In this document: in pieces, positions 43,234-55,542 of the stretch
How positions within the stretch are numbered: position 1 is the first letter of the stretch
How the letters are laid out: each line of letters opens with the position of its first letter
Assembly (NCBI RefSeq): GCF_001625305.1
Contig: NW_017803379.1
Span: 1,374,087-1,438,086 of the forward strand
Length of the DNA stretch: 64,000 nucleotides
Origin: Branchiostoma belcheri
Taxonomy: Eukaryota; Chordata; Leptocardii; Amphioxiformes; Branchiostomatidae
Direction: 5' to 3'
Position numbers and translations under genes: made by a program
The notes under the pieces: model-generated
The model's database searches: none
The model's input: only the letters and a program-made list of their open reading frames with translations
What the model was told of the DNA's origin: nothing

Positions 43234-46200
43234 CTGGAACATTGACATTAGTATGCATGGTGAGATATCTCTATAAATTGTGTATAGGGAGTTATCTCTG
43301 TGCTTTATACATGACCCTTACTTAACTTGTAATATAATAAATAGCATACATGTACAACAAAGGGATTTCATTCATTCATTGATCACGTTAGGAAGTATTT
43401 AGTCAAACAGCATTGAAACTTGTGGGCAGACAAATTAGATCAATATATGGCAAACATATAGGAAGTCATGGGCAAATCACTGGCCTTGTTTAGAGCTTTG
43501 TTTTCAACCATCTATATACTGTATTGTATAAGGAGAAGGCAATCACCAACTCCACGTCTATAATAAGAAACCAACCATACCTTCTCTGGCCGTCAGAAGT
43601 CTCAGAGTCCTTGTCGCCTCCTTGTAGACGTCTTCACTCTGAGAGAGGCCGTGCTCCTTGTACTCGGCAATCGCCTTCTCTATCCTGCTCCTGTTCTTTG
43701 CCTTTGTTGCTTCTGCCAATTTCTTCGTGATGACTTCGGCTGAAGCAGACAGAACAAAAGTCACCGTTACATAACGGCATAGGCATGACATGTCGTCATC
43801 TTCCAGAAAAAAGCATATCTTCGCTCACCTAGCTATTAAGGATAAGCAGTGAAAAGAGTGTATCCCTACACATTGACAGAAAGACAGCATTAGCTATAGA
43901 GCCAATGTAATGTAACTTACGTGTGTTGTCTGTGTTCTCGTCAATTTTCACGTCTTTAATGAGGTCGAAAAGCGCCGTCTGTTTGGTTTCCTTCAAGACG
44001 TCACGGAGCACGACGAAAGCTTCTTCGCCTTCTCTTGACACCACCTGGAAATTAAAGTCACGGACATTCCTTATCCACCTTCTGATATAATTTACTCTTA
44101 CATGAACATTAACTTTGAGCCTCAAAATGGTGTGGAAGGAGTGTTTACATTTAAAGTTCTAGGCAAAACCAAATAAGGCTGTGCGGACTCACGTTGAGAA
44201 CAGCTTTGTTGACTTCGTTGGCGTTGTCCGGCAGCTGGAGAGTCATCTCGTGGGCCTCCTCTTCGTCGATGAACTTCTCTTCTTCGAACCTCGGGATGAC
44301 CTTGACCGGGTCCATGTTCTCCTCCAAAGTCTTCCTGTTTCTCGCAGGACCACTTGGTATTCTTCCTCTTGTCCCATGTCCTCCTCTTCAATGACCGGAC
44401 CATGGTTTTGATCATCGTCGTCGGCGTCGTCGGCGCCTGCCTGCAATGTGTACCGCAGGATCTCCGTGTAGTCTCCCTCCTCGTGCTCAGGAAGAACGTT
44501 CAACGTCACAGCGTCGCCGCTGTACTTCTTCCCCGGCATCGTCACGGCGCCTTCCCAGGTCCCGTCCTCCGCCTTCTTCAGCTGTATCCACTGTGACGTG
44601 GGCAGGGTGACAGCCACTTCTCCTGCGCCCGGAAACCTTCCCCTGAATGTCACAGTTTCCTTCGCCTTCAGAGTCCTGGCCAGTGGTTCGTGCAGTTGGT
44701 AACCTTGCCCCCAGCCATCGGACCGCTCTGGGAACGGAACACTTTCGTCCAGGCCCTGTTTGCAGAATATCAGGTAGTTTGTCAGCACTTCCTCTCGGTT
44801 GTCGCCTTCAGTGTCCTTTGCGAGCAGCGTCAATTTGTAGTAGCCGGTGTCGTTAAGACGCAGGTCGACGGAAAACGTCTCACCTTCGTCACTCGCGTCT
44901 TGCACGAACGCGTAGGACGACTCGTCTACCTCGTGACCATCATCAGAGCAGCGGAACAGAGAAGCGTAGATAGTAGAGAACTCGCTCTTTTCAAAGGCAA
45001 GTCGCAAGTTGCCGTCCTCAGCCTTGACGAACGGGTCTTCGTGACTTTGCGGACGGAGGCCGTTGTCGGTAAAGGCAGGGTACACGGGTCCCCAGCGTCT
45101 GTTCGCGACCGCCGGGAAAGGCTCGAACGGGACGGTGGCTTGAACGCAGCGAATGAGGTAATTTGCTACATTTTCGGGAGTATCCGAACCTTCTCCTTTC
45201 GCTGTAACTTGCAATGTGTACTCCCCTCTCTTCGGGAAGCGCAGCACCACCACTGTCTTATTTCCTACATCAAGGACTCTGTGGCAGTTGTAGTCATCTA
45301 ACTCAATCTTGCTGCCACCGCGTGCCAACTGAAGTCGGTGTGTGTACTGCAGTTGAGGAGGAGAGTCCAGCACGATCTCATGCTCTCCCGAAGCTTCTAT
45401 GTACGCACTGGGATGGTTCTTTGCGGTGACACTCAACGTGAGAGCCTGTGGATACACCAATCCCCACTGTCCCCCTTCAAGTGAGGGGAAAGGCTTCGCG
45501 CCTTTGGTTGCTTCGCTGCAATTAATGTTGTAATTGATGACGTTTTGAGGGGCAGTTCCTTCTTCTCCATCCTGGGAAGCCGACTTGCTGTCCTGTGACT
45601 GCATCTCCCCTGCATTGACAGAGAGGGTGTACTTCCCCGCCGTCGGAAGCCGGAGCAAGAAGCGCAGCTCGCCGTCCATCGTCTCCTGAAACACGTACTT
45701 GCTCATGTCCATCTTTTCGCCATCTTCCTCCAGTGTGAGTTGGTGAGATACCTGGAGACGCCTTTCCATGCCGAGTCTGATGTCCAGTTCTCCCGTGTTG
45801 GTCTTGATGGACGTGTTCGGGTGGCTACCCAGGGACAGTCCCAGGGCGGCGAGGGCTGGCAGCAGGTCGACTGTTTGCTCCGCTGAGATTGCTTCTTCAG
45901 AGTCTTCTCCTGTAGAGTGAAATAATGCATGTTGTATAAACAAAATGAGAAAATATTTCCCTAGACGCTTCTGCTGCTTTATGCATAAAACCACAAATGG
46001 AAGCAAGCTTTTGTAAACAAGACTGAAATTACACTTACCGACAATATATTGCAACAGCGGCAAGTAAGAGTCCCCTCCCTCCTTCATCTTGGCGACCACC
46101 TTGACCTCGCCCCCCGTGTAGCCTCCTAGCGGCACCAGGACATCCCCCTCCCACGTCCCGTCCTCCCCTTGCTCCAGATGGCACCACTTCTTGTTGGGTA

Positions 46201-49200
46201 GAATCACAGCTACTCCTGCAGCGCCGGGGACCTTCAGCTTGAAGTGCTGACTGTCTCCGCCCGGTAATGTTCTTTTATTGGGTTCCACAATGCGACACCC
46301 TGTGCCCCAGCAGTCCATGAACTGAGGGAACCCTGTGTGTACAGTAGTGCTGTCCCCGGCGGCGTCGGTGCAGTGAATGAGGTAACTGACTGCTCTCTGG
46401 TGATTGCCGTTCGCGCCAGCAGCTTTGGCAAAGAGGCTGAACTTGTAGTAGCCAGCGTTTGGAAGAACCAGTTTTGCTTGTATTTGCTGGTCATTCTCTG
46501 GGTCGTCTTGAATGATTGCGTGGGCCGTCATATCGTTAGCTTTGCCGTCTTCATTATGAGTCAGTTCGGGATAGAACCACAAAGGTCCCGTCGTTCCAAA
46601 GGTAACAGTAACTTCCCTTGTGTCTGTAGTGATCACTGGGTCCGTGTGACTCGCCAGGGTCATGCCCAGTTGGTCAAAGCAAGGGTAGATGGGTCCCCAG
46701 CGCCTGCCCATCACTTCAGGGAAGGGTTGACACGGATCTGCGGCCTGCTCACAGTTGATCAGGTAGTTCATCACGTTCTGGTCTTTCCCGTCTGCGTCCC
46801 TCACGTAGAGTTCCAGACTGTACTCCCCGACTTCTGGAAACTTCGCGAGAATCACCATCTTCTTCCCGCCGTCGAGTATCTTGTGACAGGCGAAGTCTCC
46901 CACGTCTCTCTGCTGCTGGCCCATCTTCCACAGCTTCAGGTGGTTCGTGTAGTCCAGCCGCTCCGCCGAGGTGAACTCTTTCTCAACACTTCCCGATGCT
47001 TGAATGTAGGCAGTCGGATGGCTGGCCGGCGTGAGGGCGAGGTCGGTCAAAGTTGGGAACTTTCTTCCCCATTGCTTCCCGTTGACGACCGGGAAAGCGC
47101 CAAGACCTTCTTTTGTCCCTGTGCAGATGATGCAGTAGTTGGCGACGTTTCTCATCTCACCCTGTTGACCGAGTTCCTTAGCGTAGATAGCTAGCTTGTA
47201 TTTGCCCAAGCGGGGAAGCCGGAGCCAGAACTGCACTTCTCCATCTAGAATCTGCTTGAACACGTTCCCATGCAGGTTGACCTTCTCTTCAAGGGTTTCC
47301 CAGAACAGTTCGTGGTCGTAAACCAGGACACGGTCGGCGCCAAGTCTAAGGTCAAGTTCACCGGTGTCGCACTCTATGAAAGCAGTTCTGCTGGACTTGG
47401 ACAGCCCCAGCTCGGAGAAGGCGGGAACGACCGGGCCGTACAAACCATCGGTCACCGCTGGGAACGGAATCGCGCCCTGGGCTTGGTTGGGCGAGGTCTG
47501 CGTGATGTAATTGCACAGCAGAGTGTCCTCCTCTTCTTCTTTTGAGTAGATTGCCAGTCCATGGTTTCCTTCCTTCGGTGAAACAACGTGGAACTTGACT
47601 ACGTCATCGATAACCTCGTGGGCAACATACCGCTGCAGATGACGGTCGTTCAGCGTTTCTTCAAACAGCTTTGCGGTGAGCTTCACGCTCTGGTCCATCC
47701 TAAACTCCACTTCTGCCGTTCCGTCATCACACTGGACATAGGGAGAGGGATGGGTGACCGGCGTCAGGCCTTTGGACACCACCTCCTTGCCTGGTCCCCA
47801 CGATCCCTTGTAGTCGGGTAGAGGGGCGTTGTCACTGATGTCTTTAGCTTGGTCACAGACGATCATGTACTCGCAGACACGGAAGGAGTCCTTGGAGCCG
47901 CCGAGGCCCACGTAGGGTTCGAAGAGGAACCTGCCCTTTTCAGGAGGACGAATAGTGAAGACCACCGCTCCTTTCATCCTTTGCTGGGAAACGAACCTGT
48001 CTAGTTTGATCCCCCGCCATCTGGACTGCTCTTCCTTTGTCTTCAGATTGTAGGTGAATTCCATGTTCTTGTTCATGCTAGCCTGGGGAGGAAGGCCGAT
48101 GTAGATGTCTACCTGGCCGTTCTCCGTGTGTACAAGGCCGCTATGGTGACTCAGCAAGAACAAGCGGAGAGCGAAAAATGCAGAAGTGCACTTAACGTGG
48201 GACTCGAAAATCTCCAAAGGTACAGGGTTTTCGATCAGCTGCCAGTTCGGATGCTCGGGGCAGTGAGAGCTGAGATAGTGGAGAGGGTTGGGGAAGAAGT
48301 AGAACTCGTCCATGGATATTTGGGACTGGAGGTCTTCCAAGGCTTTGTCGTCATCGTCGTCTATGACGGAGTAGGACCCCCAGTGGGTGTCCACGATTCC
48401 CCACCGACCGTCGATGCACACGCCGGTCCACGTGGTCGAGGGAGGTTCTCCGACGTACTTGGTTCCCGGGAAGCAGCGAGCACCCTTACAGTGGCCTTTA
48501 ACGAACTCGCACTGCAACCCAGCATATCTGCAACAAGGATAGGGCAAGCAATGTTAGAATTTCAAAATAAATCAGATCTACTATCTTTAAAGTACTAAGC
48601 TGAGATGTAGCTAAATGTTGGTGGGCTTTGATTTAAGCGTTCATGATTTTTTAATAGCACTGTCGTTGACCAGATACACTGCTGCTACCTGCAAAGATAG
48701 TTGAAGAGGTAGCGATAGGCATCTGTTCGCCTCTGCTTGATCTTCTGTAGGAACCAGTCGGGAGAGCCCTCCGGTGGCGGCTGTGGGAACTGCATGCGAT
48801 GGACGTCCTGTGCTGCGATCCAACTGAAGAGGACTCGCACCTTCTCCAGCTCCGTGTGTGTGGGCTGCATGAGATGGCTGACCAGGAGCTGGAAGTCTCC
48901 ATTTAGTGATCGCGGAGCCTGTGGGAGTGAAGAAAGTAACAAAACAGTCGTGAATAAATCGTATGAACGACTATACGTCAAGTTTTATTTTATTTTACAC
49001 TTTTCCAACAACAACAGGAATATGATATGATATTAATAATTGGTCAGCAATGGTATTTATCAGCAATGATAAGTTTATAGTCTCCTGTACTCTTAAGAAG
49101 AAATCATAATGGTTATGGTAATTCTATCGTAAAATACCCAAAAGTAAACCTCTAGTTGTGTGGTTTTGTCTCCCCACCTTTTTGGCGTAGCCGTCCAGTT

Positions 49201-49923
49201 CTCTGAAGGTTTCCTTCTCCCAGAACAGTGAAGGTTTGTGGACCACGTGACCAGTCCGCCCGCCGGCCCCCAGTACCGTGTACGTCAGCATCCTCTCACC
49301 TGTCTCCTGGGAGAACGGCCACACCTGGACAGGTACGGGCGAAGGATGTGCTGATATATATACGGGGTATCTAACACGTTCACACTAACTTCCCAATACA
49401 TATTGCTATTGGCTATCCTTTCTGCATACCGTCTTGGTTTCACGGTTTTACCGGCATCCAATGCAATTTCAGGCCAGTAAAACAGGATTTTCAAAGTCAA
49501 TTTTTCTGGGTTTTTTTTAGATGTAGTAAGTTAAATTAACACGATATCTGTGAGGCAAAAACGGGATGTCGCTGACAGAAAACGGTTGCTTGCTTCCTAT
49601 CATAGGGTCTAGCTATTGATTGGTAGTACCAGAAATAAAGGAACTCTCTCACGTAGTTTGTTTCTGTGTTATTTCAAACGATTGAACGCTTGAAATGATC
49701 GCAAAACATGTGCTGAGAAGTGGCAGTAAATGTCTATTTGATACTGCATTGGACCCCCCCCCCGGTGAATAAAACGCTGTACAGCACGATTTCTCACCTC
49801 CTCATCATTGTGAACACTGCACATCCTGCAGGTGGTCTGCCACTTCAGTCTGACGTCATCAGGAACACTCGGCATCCAGGCCGGCCCTTCAATGACTTTC
49901 TTCTTCCTGTTCACCTTCGTCCA
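42270..49923 (-). CDS. KY-type transglutaminase-like protein fused to a dynein stalk-head (microtubule-binding) domain
   Basis: Minus-strand exons in coding order: 49923-49798, 49324-49178, 48918-48689, 48527-46039, 45909-44193, 44044-43921, 43739-43581, 43233-42959, 42695-42504 and 42350-42270 (stop). Phases agree; about 1846 residues from the first listed exon, and the true start lies further upstream. The KY region (VRVLFSWIAAQDVH to GRWGIVDTHWG) is followed by KY C-terminal type beta domains repeated nine to ten times, each with WG.xYPxF, SHPxAxI and NYLIxC marks. Then come amphipathic helices and a C-terminus (VAELKTYNQPPPAVNQVMMA, DWQLLQTLMG, ATFYVW, TKPKESAIQQL) that follows the dynein heavy chain stalk head. 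KY acts at muscle Z-discs in vertebrates. Catalytic Cys and His are replaced by Thr. One apparent one-base loss lies near 44330-44337. Confidence 0.85.
44350..48200 (-). repeat. Tandem beta-domain array with a duplicated four-domain block
   Basis: The protein shows repeated units of about 115-125 residues. Four consecutive units (about 47550-46050) resemble the next four (about 45900-44440) one to one: TGELDLRLGADR with TGELDIRLGMER, HPTAYIQASG with HPSAYIEASG, RRWGPIYPCF with RRWGPVYPAF, and EDGTWEGDVLVP with EDGTWEGAVTMP. The fourth unit of each block is the short type that ends vertebrate KY. An intron (45910-46038) splits the two blocks; it happens to be open in frame, so the whole stretch can be misread as one exon. 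Confidence 0.75.
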
Positions 49924-50102
49924 CTGTAGTGATTGGAAGTGACATTGTATATGATGTACACGTAAGTTGTAAGATATGTATTCATCATATCGGAATTAGA
50001 TGCTGACCTTCAATGTGTAATTGGTACAGTAATGTCGCCGATATCATTCATTTACATGATGCATATAATATATCAATCTGGTTTCTTGGTTTGTCCGTTC
50101 AC

Positions 50103-50213
50103 CTGCTGTGTTATTGTAGCTTCCTTTCTTGTTAATTTTACGCTCTGAATATCTAGTACGGCATCTCGAGCACGTAGCCCATTTCACATAACTGGCAGCT
50201 TGCCAAATAAAGC
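50103..50213 (-). CDS. Candidate upstream exon of the KY-type gene
   Basis: The minus-strand segment between GGTAG and GCAG|GTGAAC reads GFIWQAASYVKWATCSRCRT and on to YNNTA. A CSRC pair here and a CRMC pair in the next known exon (49923-49798) could together bind zinc. It is kept in the second copy (about 55776-55880). The exit phase does not match the phase of the next exon, so a further small exon is missing or the call is wrong. Confidence 0.35.
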
Positions 50214-51156
50214 CTACCGCAAACGGTGTGTGAAAATGCTTACTCTTTGTTTTCTGCTTTGAATAATTGTGCATTTGCTGTTTTCTGTCACTCTGTTTTT
50301 TTTTTCAAATATTTTCTTTTGTCGTCATCCTTTTCAAATTTTGAAATCAATAGCATGGCCCCCCTGCCGACTCAAACACGATTCCATTTCCGCATGCGTT
50401 GCCAAGGTACACCTACTAGGATACAATTGTTCCTTTCAGACGGTGGAAGAAAGCTACCATGGCATGTAACGTCAGATACCATATAACACTGTCGGAGTTA
50501 AACTAAGTTGATTAAACAACAGCAACAGTTACCCGATCGGTATCAGCGACTGTTGTCGGTGTTGTTGTTGGTTGTCCATTACTGGGGCCGGGTACGAGTA
50601 CCGGCTGCAATGGTGAACAAGGAAGAGAAATGTTGGACATACGGATACAAACTTTTGTTCAACCGATCGTTCTGGTTATATGCTTTACGTTTTGCACCCA
50701 TTATACATGTACCATAATGGTTTGTATACCTTTGTTTTTCCTTCACAAGGCAAATATTATAGTACCAAACAAATGGTAACAACTTTCCGAATATCTAAAA
50801 ATAGATTCAGATATTGAAAAGAAGTACAATGAAAAGTTTGTCCACGTTAAAACAAATTTACAGAACTGATAATATAGCACGCACGTTGAAAGCTTTAGAA
50901 TACCGTTCATAGTCTGAAAAAACATCTCGTCCCATGACTGTCTGTAGTCAATCAATTAATCTGTCAATATTATTGATCGACACTTGTCAAATACTGAAAA
51001 ACAGAAGCAAAGGCCACATACTCATCAAACACTACCTCGGATAAAAGCAAAGATGCATTTTATTTGCAAGTTGTTTTTAATGATCACAATTTAAAAAGTT
51101 TACAGTGCTCTTTTCTTTGAAATCCACGATATATACAATGCCCATGTATCCCGTAC

Positions 51157-51275
51157 CTGGTAATACGGTGAGGTGCACGGTACTGGATACTGACCCGGCC
51201 CCAGGACAGTCTGGCTCTGAAGTTGGCCGGAAGTCGACGCCCCACACCCCATCCTGTCGATTGTTCACCCTGACA
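51157..51275 (-). CDS. Candidate upstream exon of the KY-type gene
   Basis: Between CTTCAG and CCAG|GTACGG the minus strand reads VRVNNRQDGVWGVDFRP, then CPGAG and STVHLTVLPG, an immunoglobulin-like flavour but not identifiable. The second copy (about 56893-57011) keeps the frame and both splice sites with three amino-acid changes. Its exit phase fits the candidate exon at 50103-50213. The gene's start codon was not found. Confidence 0.4.
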
Positions 51276-51994
51276 CTGAAGTAGAGAATGATACTGTAGG
51301 AGTTCCTTATTGAGTAGTTAAACCATTTCAACTGATAAGGTTATCAAAAACAACAATCTCTACAGTGAGGTATTGAAAAAAAAATATATGATGTACAAAG
51401 CCGCTACTTTCCACCCACGAAGCATGGTTAAACATACTAGAAGTGAGACACAAATTTGTTTATTCAAAAGCGTGATACTTATGATTCTATTCACGTAAGG
51501 CAAAGGTTTCAAACCTTCATGTCATGCCTACAAACCTCATGTGTAATGACGTTATCAAAGATTTATGAACACCATGTCATTATTTTATAGATTCTATATG
51601 CTTATAAGACTTAACCAGGTGGTTGTTGTTTATATGGGGTGAAAGATCGCGTTAGCGGGTCGTGGGAGAGTCATATTTGCCCGGCCTGTACAATTACAAG
51701 ATACGAAGTTTGTTCCCAAAGTCCGATTCACTGGTAGTTCGAGTATAAAGCTAGTTAGCTTGTAGTTAAAATAACAATCTCTATTCCCTACAATGACCGT
51801 CTAGTCACTGCGTATCCATGGACGTGGCAGCCTGTCTTGCACCGTTAATAATGACAGTAGTAACCGACAATGGTTAGTTTTTTCTCTAAACAACGCACAT
51901 AGCGAAACACTCATAGCGAAACTAACCCCATAGAGATTTAGACAACATTTCACTTCTCAGTTATTCGTTTTATTCAACGCCAACCCCTACCTTA

Positions 51995-52031
51995 AGAGAG
52001 AGAGAGAGACCGCACAGAGAGAGACAGACAC

Positions 52032-52084
<53 letters not shown>
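51995..52084. repeat. (GA)n/(CA)n microsatellite
   Basis: GA run (51995-52024) followed by about 29 CA units. The second copy at about 59130-59185 has only a short degenerate version, so the length is variable. Confidence 0.95.
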
Positions 52085-52087
<3 letters not shown>

Positions 52088-53603
52088 GCACCCTCCCTCC
52101 CTCGGATACCTGATCGGTATAACTAGGACAACCATATAATAGTCATGCAATTCTATGCCATCTACATGACATTCTATCAATTAACAAATGCACAACAAAG
52201 AAACATCCCCCTCTGCCCAAATAATGGTCTAAGTGTATCCTTAAAACCATCTATCTATTAGCATAGCCACAACAAAAAGATGCAACTGAATCCTTCCACC
52301 AATGAATCCTAAACGTCAGCATTAATTACGTCGTACCAGCTAGGCTAAAATACCCCAAATCTACAATCCAGCAAATTGCCAAATGCAGTTCCTCATGTAT
52401 GTTATGAATGATTGACACTGAATACTGAAGCGTGATATTTTAGACCGATCCAGTAAGGAGGTACCTTTTCTAGCCTTTCCAAACTATATGGCATGTTGCA
52501 TCTTGTACATTTGAGATTCAGTAAAAAAGAGGAGTGAACATGTGGAACGTAACGTTCCACATGCGGTGTGCCCACCGTGCTTTGTTTCCTTATGAACGAG
52601 GAAACGTATGGGATCCTTCCACTAGTTAGCCTAAGTTGTTTGCTCTAAAGGGGGGTGTCGGAAGGTGCACCGTACACACCACATGTTTGCCAAGACTAAA
52701 CTGTTAACCTGTTGTGTCAGTGGAGCAAATGGTACTCGCTTAGACAGATTTAACCCATTCTACATCAGAGTTACTAAATACAACAAAAACACAATTAATG
52801 TCTGTTTCTTTTGTCAACATCTGATGCATAACATACTAAAAAAATACCCTAAAATGGCTCATATATCTCGTAAAAAACAAACAGTGTCCTACCTTAGCCC
52901 CAAGCAACGCTGAAGTTGTTGCCACCACTTCTTCAAGAGTTTTAAGAAATCCGTCTGGAGACTCTGGACACCGGTGCGCAGGTAAACACAACAAGACCCA
53001 TGAGCAGTCAGCCGCACCACGTAACACAGTGATTCAACTATGCCGAGGTCCAAGGCAACTGGCCCTTGTTTTAAGAGTGTATCCGACTAGCTCCAGGCGA
53101 CGACATACGAAACCCTTTGACCAAAAAGCTTTCTATTGTGACGGTAAACAACGCGGACAAAAGGTTACTTGTAACTTAGACGAGCTAAAGTTCAATGGTA
53201 CAAGGTGCAGTTATGTACAAGCTGGTGCGTGGGTTGGTTCACTCACTAGGGTGGGATATTACTTGTACAACGCCATTTTGCACACCAACAAGCGTCAAGT
53301 CTATGGATATTCCATCTTAAAAAGTTGACACTAAGACAGTAGTGGTGGGGTCGTAATGTCAATGATCATAATGCCTTCCGTACATGTGTGTGTCCGCACA
53401 ACTTAGCAACGCAGACATGTGTTTACACGGAGTCTGTATGGGGCATTGTGACATACCCTAAAGGACATATTGACTCACTTTTAGCCTGATGGTGATGTAA
53501 AGACGTCCTTCTTGAGCGCCACTCGACCAACTGAGCATTAAGCCATTATCATCCGCCACCCTAGAGGACTAGGTTATCAAGTTCTATTGGCCGTTGCCCA
53601 TTA

Positions 53604-53623
53604 NNNNNNNNNNNNNNNNNNNN
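53604..53623. other. Assembly gap, 20 N
   Basis: Run of 20 undetermined bases at the junction between the two copies of the KY-gene 5' region. Confidence 0.99.
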
Positions 53624-55542
53624 ACTGCTCTTCCTTTGTCTTCAGATTGTAGGTGAATTCCATGTTCTTGTTCATGCTAGCCTGGGGAGGAAGGCCGATG
53701 TAGATGTCCACCTGGCCGTTCTCCGTGTGTACAAGGCCGCTGTGGTGACTCAGCAAGAACAAGCGGAGAGCGAAAAATGCAGAAGTGCACTTGACGTGGG
53801 ACTCGAAAATCTCCAAAGGTACGGGGTTTTCGATCAGCTGCCAGTTGGGATGCTCGGGGCAGTGAGAGCTGAGATAGTGGAGAGGGTTGGGGAAGAAGTA
53901 GAACTCGTCCATGGATATTTGGGACTGGAGGTCTTCCAAGGCCTTGTCGTCATCGTCGTCTATGACGGAGTAGGATCCCCAGTGGGTGTCCACGATTCCC
54001 CACCGACCGTCGATGCACACGCCGGTCCACGTGGTCGAGGGAGGTTCTCCGACGTACTTGGTTCCCGGGAAGCAGCGAGCACCCTTACAGTGGCCCTTCA
54101 CGAATTCGCACTGCAGTCCAGCATATCTGCAACAAACAAGGATAGAGCAATCAATGTTAGAATTTCAAAATAAATCAGATCTACTACAGTGGAAGCCGCT
54201 TATTTGAAAAGCTTATTTGTATTTAAAGTACATGTACTAATCTCTGAAATGTAGCTAAATGTTGGTGGGCTTTCATGGGTTTTTAATAGCACTGTGTATG
54301 TCGTTGACCAGATACACTGCTGTTACCTGCAAAGATAGTTGAAGAGGTAGCGATAGGCATCCGTCCGTCTCTGCTTGATCTTCTGCAGAAACCAGTCGGG
54401 AGAACCCTCTGGTGGCGGCTGTGGGAACTGCATGCGATGGACGTCCTGTGCTGCGATCCAGCTGAAGAGGACTCGCACCTTCTCCAGCTCCGTGTGTGTG
54501 GGCTGCATGAGATGGCTGACCAGGAGCTGGAAGTCGCCATTGAGTGATCGCGGAGCCTGTGGGAATGAAGAAAAGTAAGAACACAGTCGTGAATGGTATG
54601 ACCGACTGTACATCAAGTTTTATTTTACACTTTTGCAACAGTAGCAGGAAAATTATATTGATCATCGAATCCCATTCGAAATCAAACGGCAATGATAAGT
54701 TTACTATCTCCTGTATTTTTGAGATGAAATCAGTATTGTTATGGTTATCCTACCGTAAAAATATCCAAAAGTAAAGCTCATGTTTGTCTCCCCACCTTTT
54801 TGGCGTAGCCGTCCAGTTCTCTGAATGTTTCCTTCTCCCAGAACAGGGAAGGTTTGTGGACCACGTGACCAGTCCGCCCGCCGGCCCCCAGTACCGTGTA
54901 CGTCAGCATCCTCTCACCTGTCTCCTGGGAGAACGGCCACACCTGGACAGGTACGGGCGAGGGATGTGCAGATATATATACGGAGGATCTAACACTTTCA
55001 CACTAACCTCCCAATACATATTGCTATTGGCTATCCTTTGTGCATACAGTCTTGGTTTCATGGTTTTACCTTAAAGGCATCCAATGCGATTTCAGGCCAG
55101 TAAAACTGGATTTTCAATTTTTCTGTCATTTTTAGATGTAGTCAGTTAAATGAACCCGATATCTGTGAGGCAAAAACGGGATGTCGCTGACAGAAAACTG
55201 TTGCTTGCTTCCTATCATAGGGTCTAGCTATTGATTGATAATACCAGAAATAAAGGAACTCTCTCACGTAGTTTGTTCCTGTGTTATTTCAAACGCTTGA
55301 ACGCTTGAAATGATCGCAAAACATGTGCTAAGAAGTGGCAGTAAATGTCAATTTGATACTACATTGGATCCCCCCTCCCCCAGATGAATAAAACGCTGTA
55401 CAGCACGATGTCTCACCTCTTCATCATTGTGAACACTGCACATCCTGCAGGTGGTCTGCCACGTCAGTCTGACGTCATCAGGAACACTCGGCATCCAGTC
55501 CGGCCCTTCAATGACTTTCTTCTTCCTGTTCACCTTCGTCCA
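53624..55542 (-). pseudogene. Partial duplicate of KY-type gene exons
   Basis: Minus-strand exons 55542-55417, 54942-54796, 54556-54327 and 54126-53624 correspond to 49923-49798, 49324-49178, 48918-48689 and the start of 48527-46039. The last is cut by the gap after KTKEEQ. Exon lengths are the same and splice sites are intact. Most base changes are silent, but the first exon has A/D and K/T changes and the R/H change falls just past its donor. The beta-domain array and the dynein-stalk part are absent. It is called partial rather than truly dead because it is probably the other allele. Confidence 0.75.

Larger units (their letters stand above)
50214..53603. other. Upstream/intron region of the KY-type gene, first copy
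   Basis: Apart from the candidate exon at 51157-51275 and a CA microsatellite I see nothing coding. A near-palindrome, CATGTGGAACGT/AACGTTCCACATG type, sits at about 52538-52562. Plus-strand open frames at 52665-53328 are broken by indels between the two copies. Confidence 0.45.

Noticed and set aside
44690..45301. 203-codon plus-strand open frame
   Set aside because: Also an antisense shadow of the KY-type exon 45909-44193.
45910..46038. Reading the two big KY-type exons as a single 1434-codon exon
   Set aside because: The stretch has a GTAAGT donor and a TCTACAG acceptor, the protein across it (VYKSLLPFVVLCIK) is unlike the domains, and splicing restores YIVG-EDSEE in frame.
46337..47194. 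285-codon plus-strand open frame inside the KY-type gene
   Set aside because: Antisense shadow of the well-supported beta-domain exon; no splice logic, start context or domain of its own.
52836..53027. Minus-strand exon-like segment PDGFLKTLEEVVATTSALLG upstream of the KY-type gene
   Set aside because: The two copies differ by frame-changing indels inside it, so coding use is unlikely.
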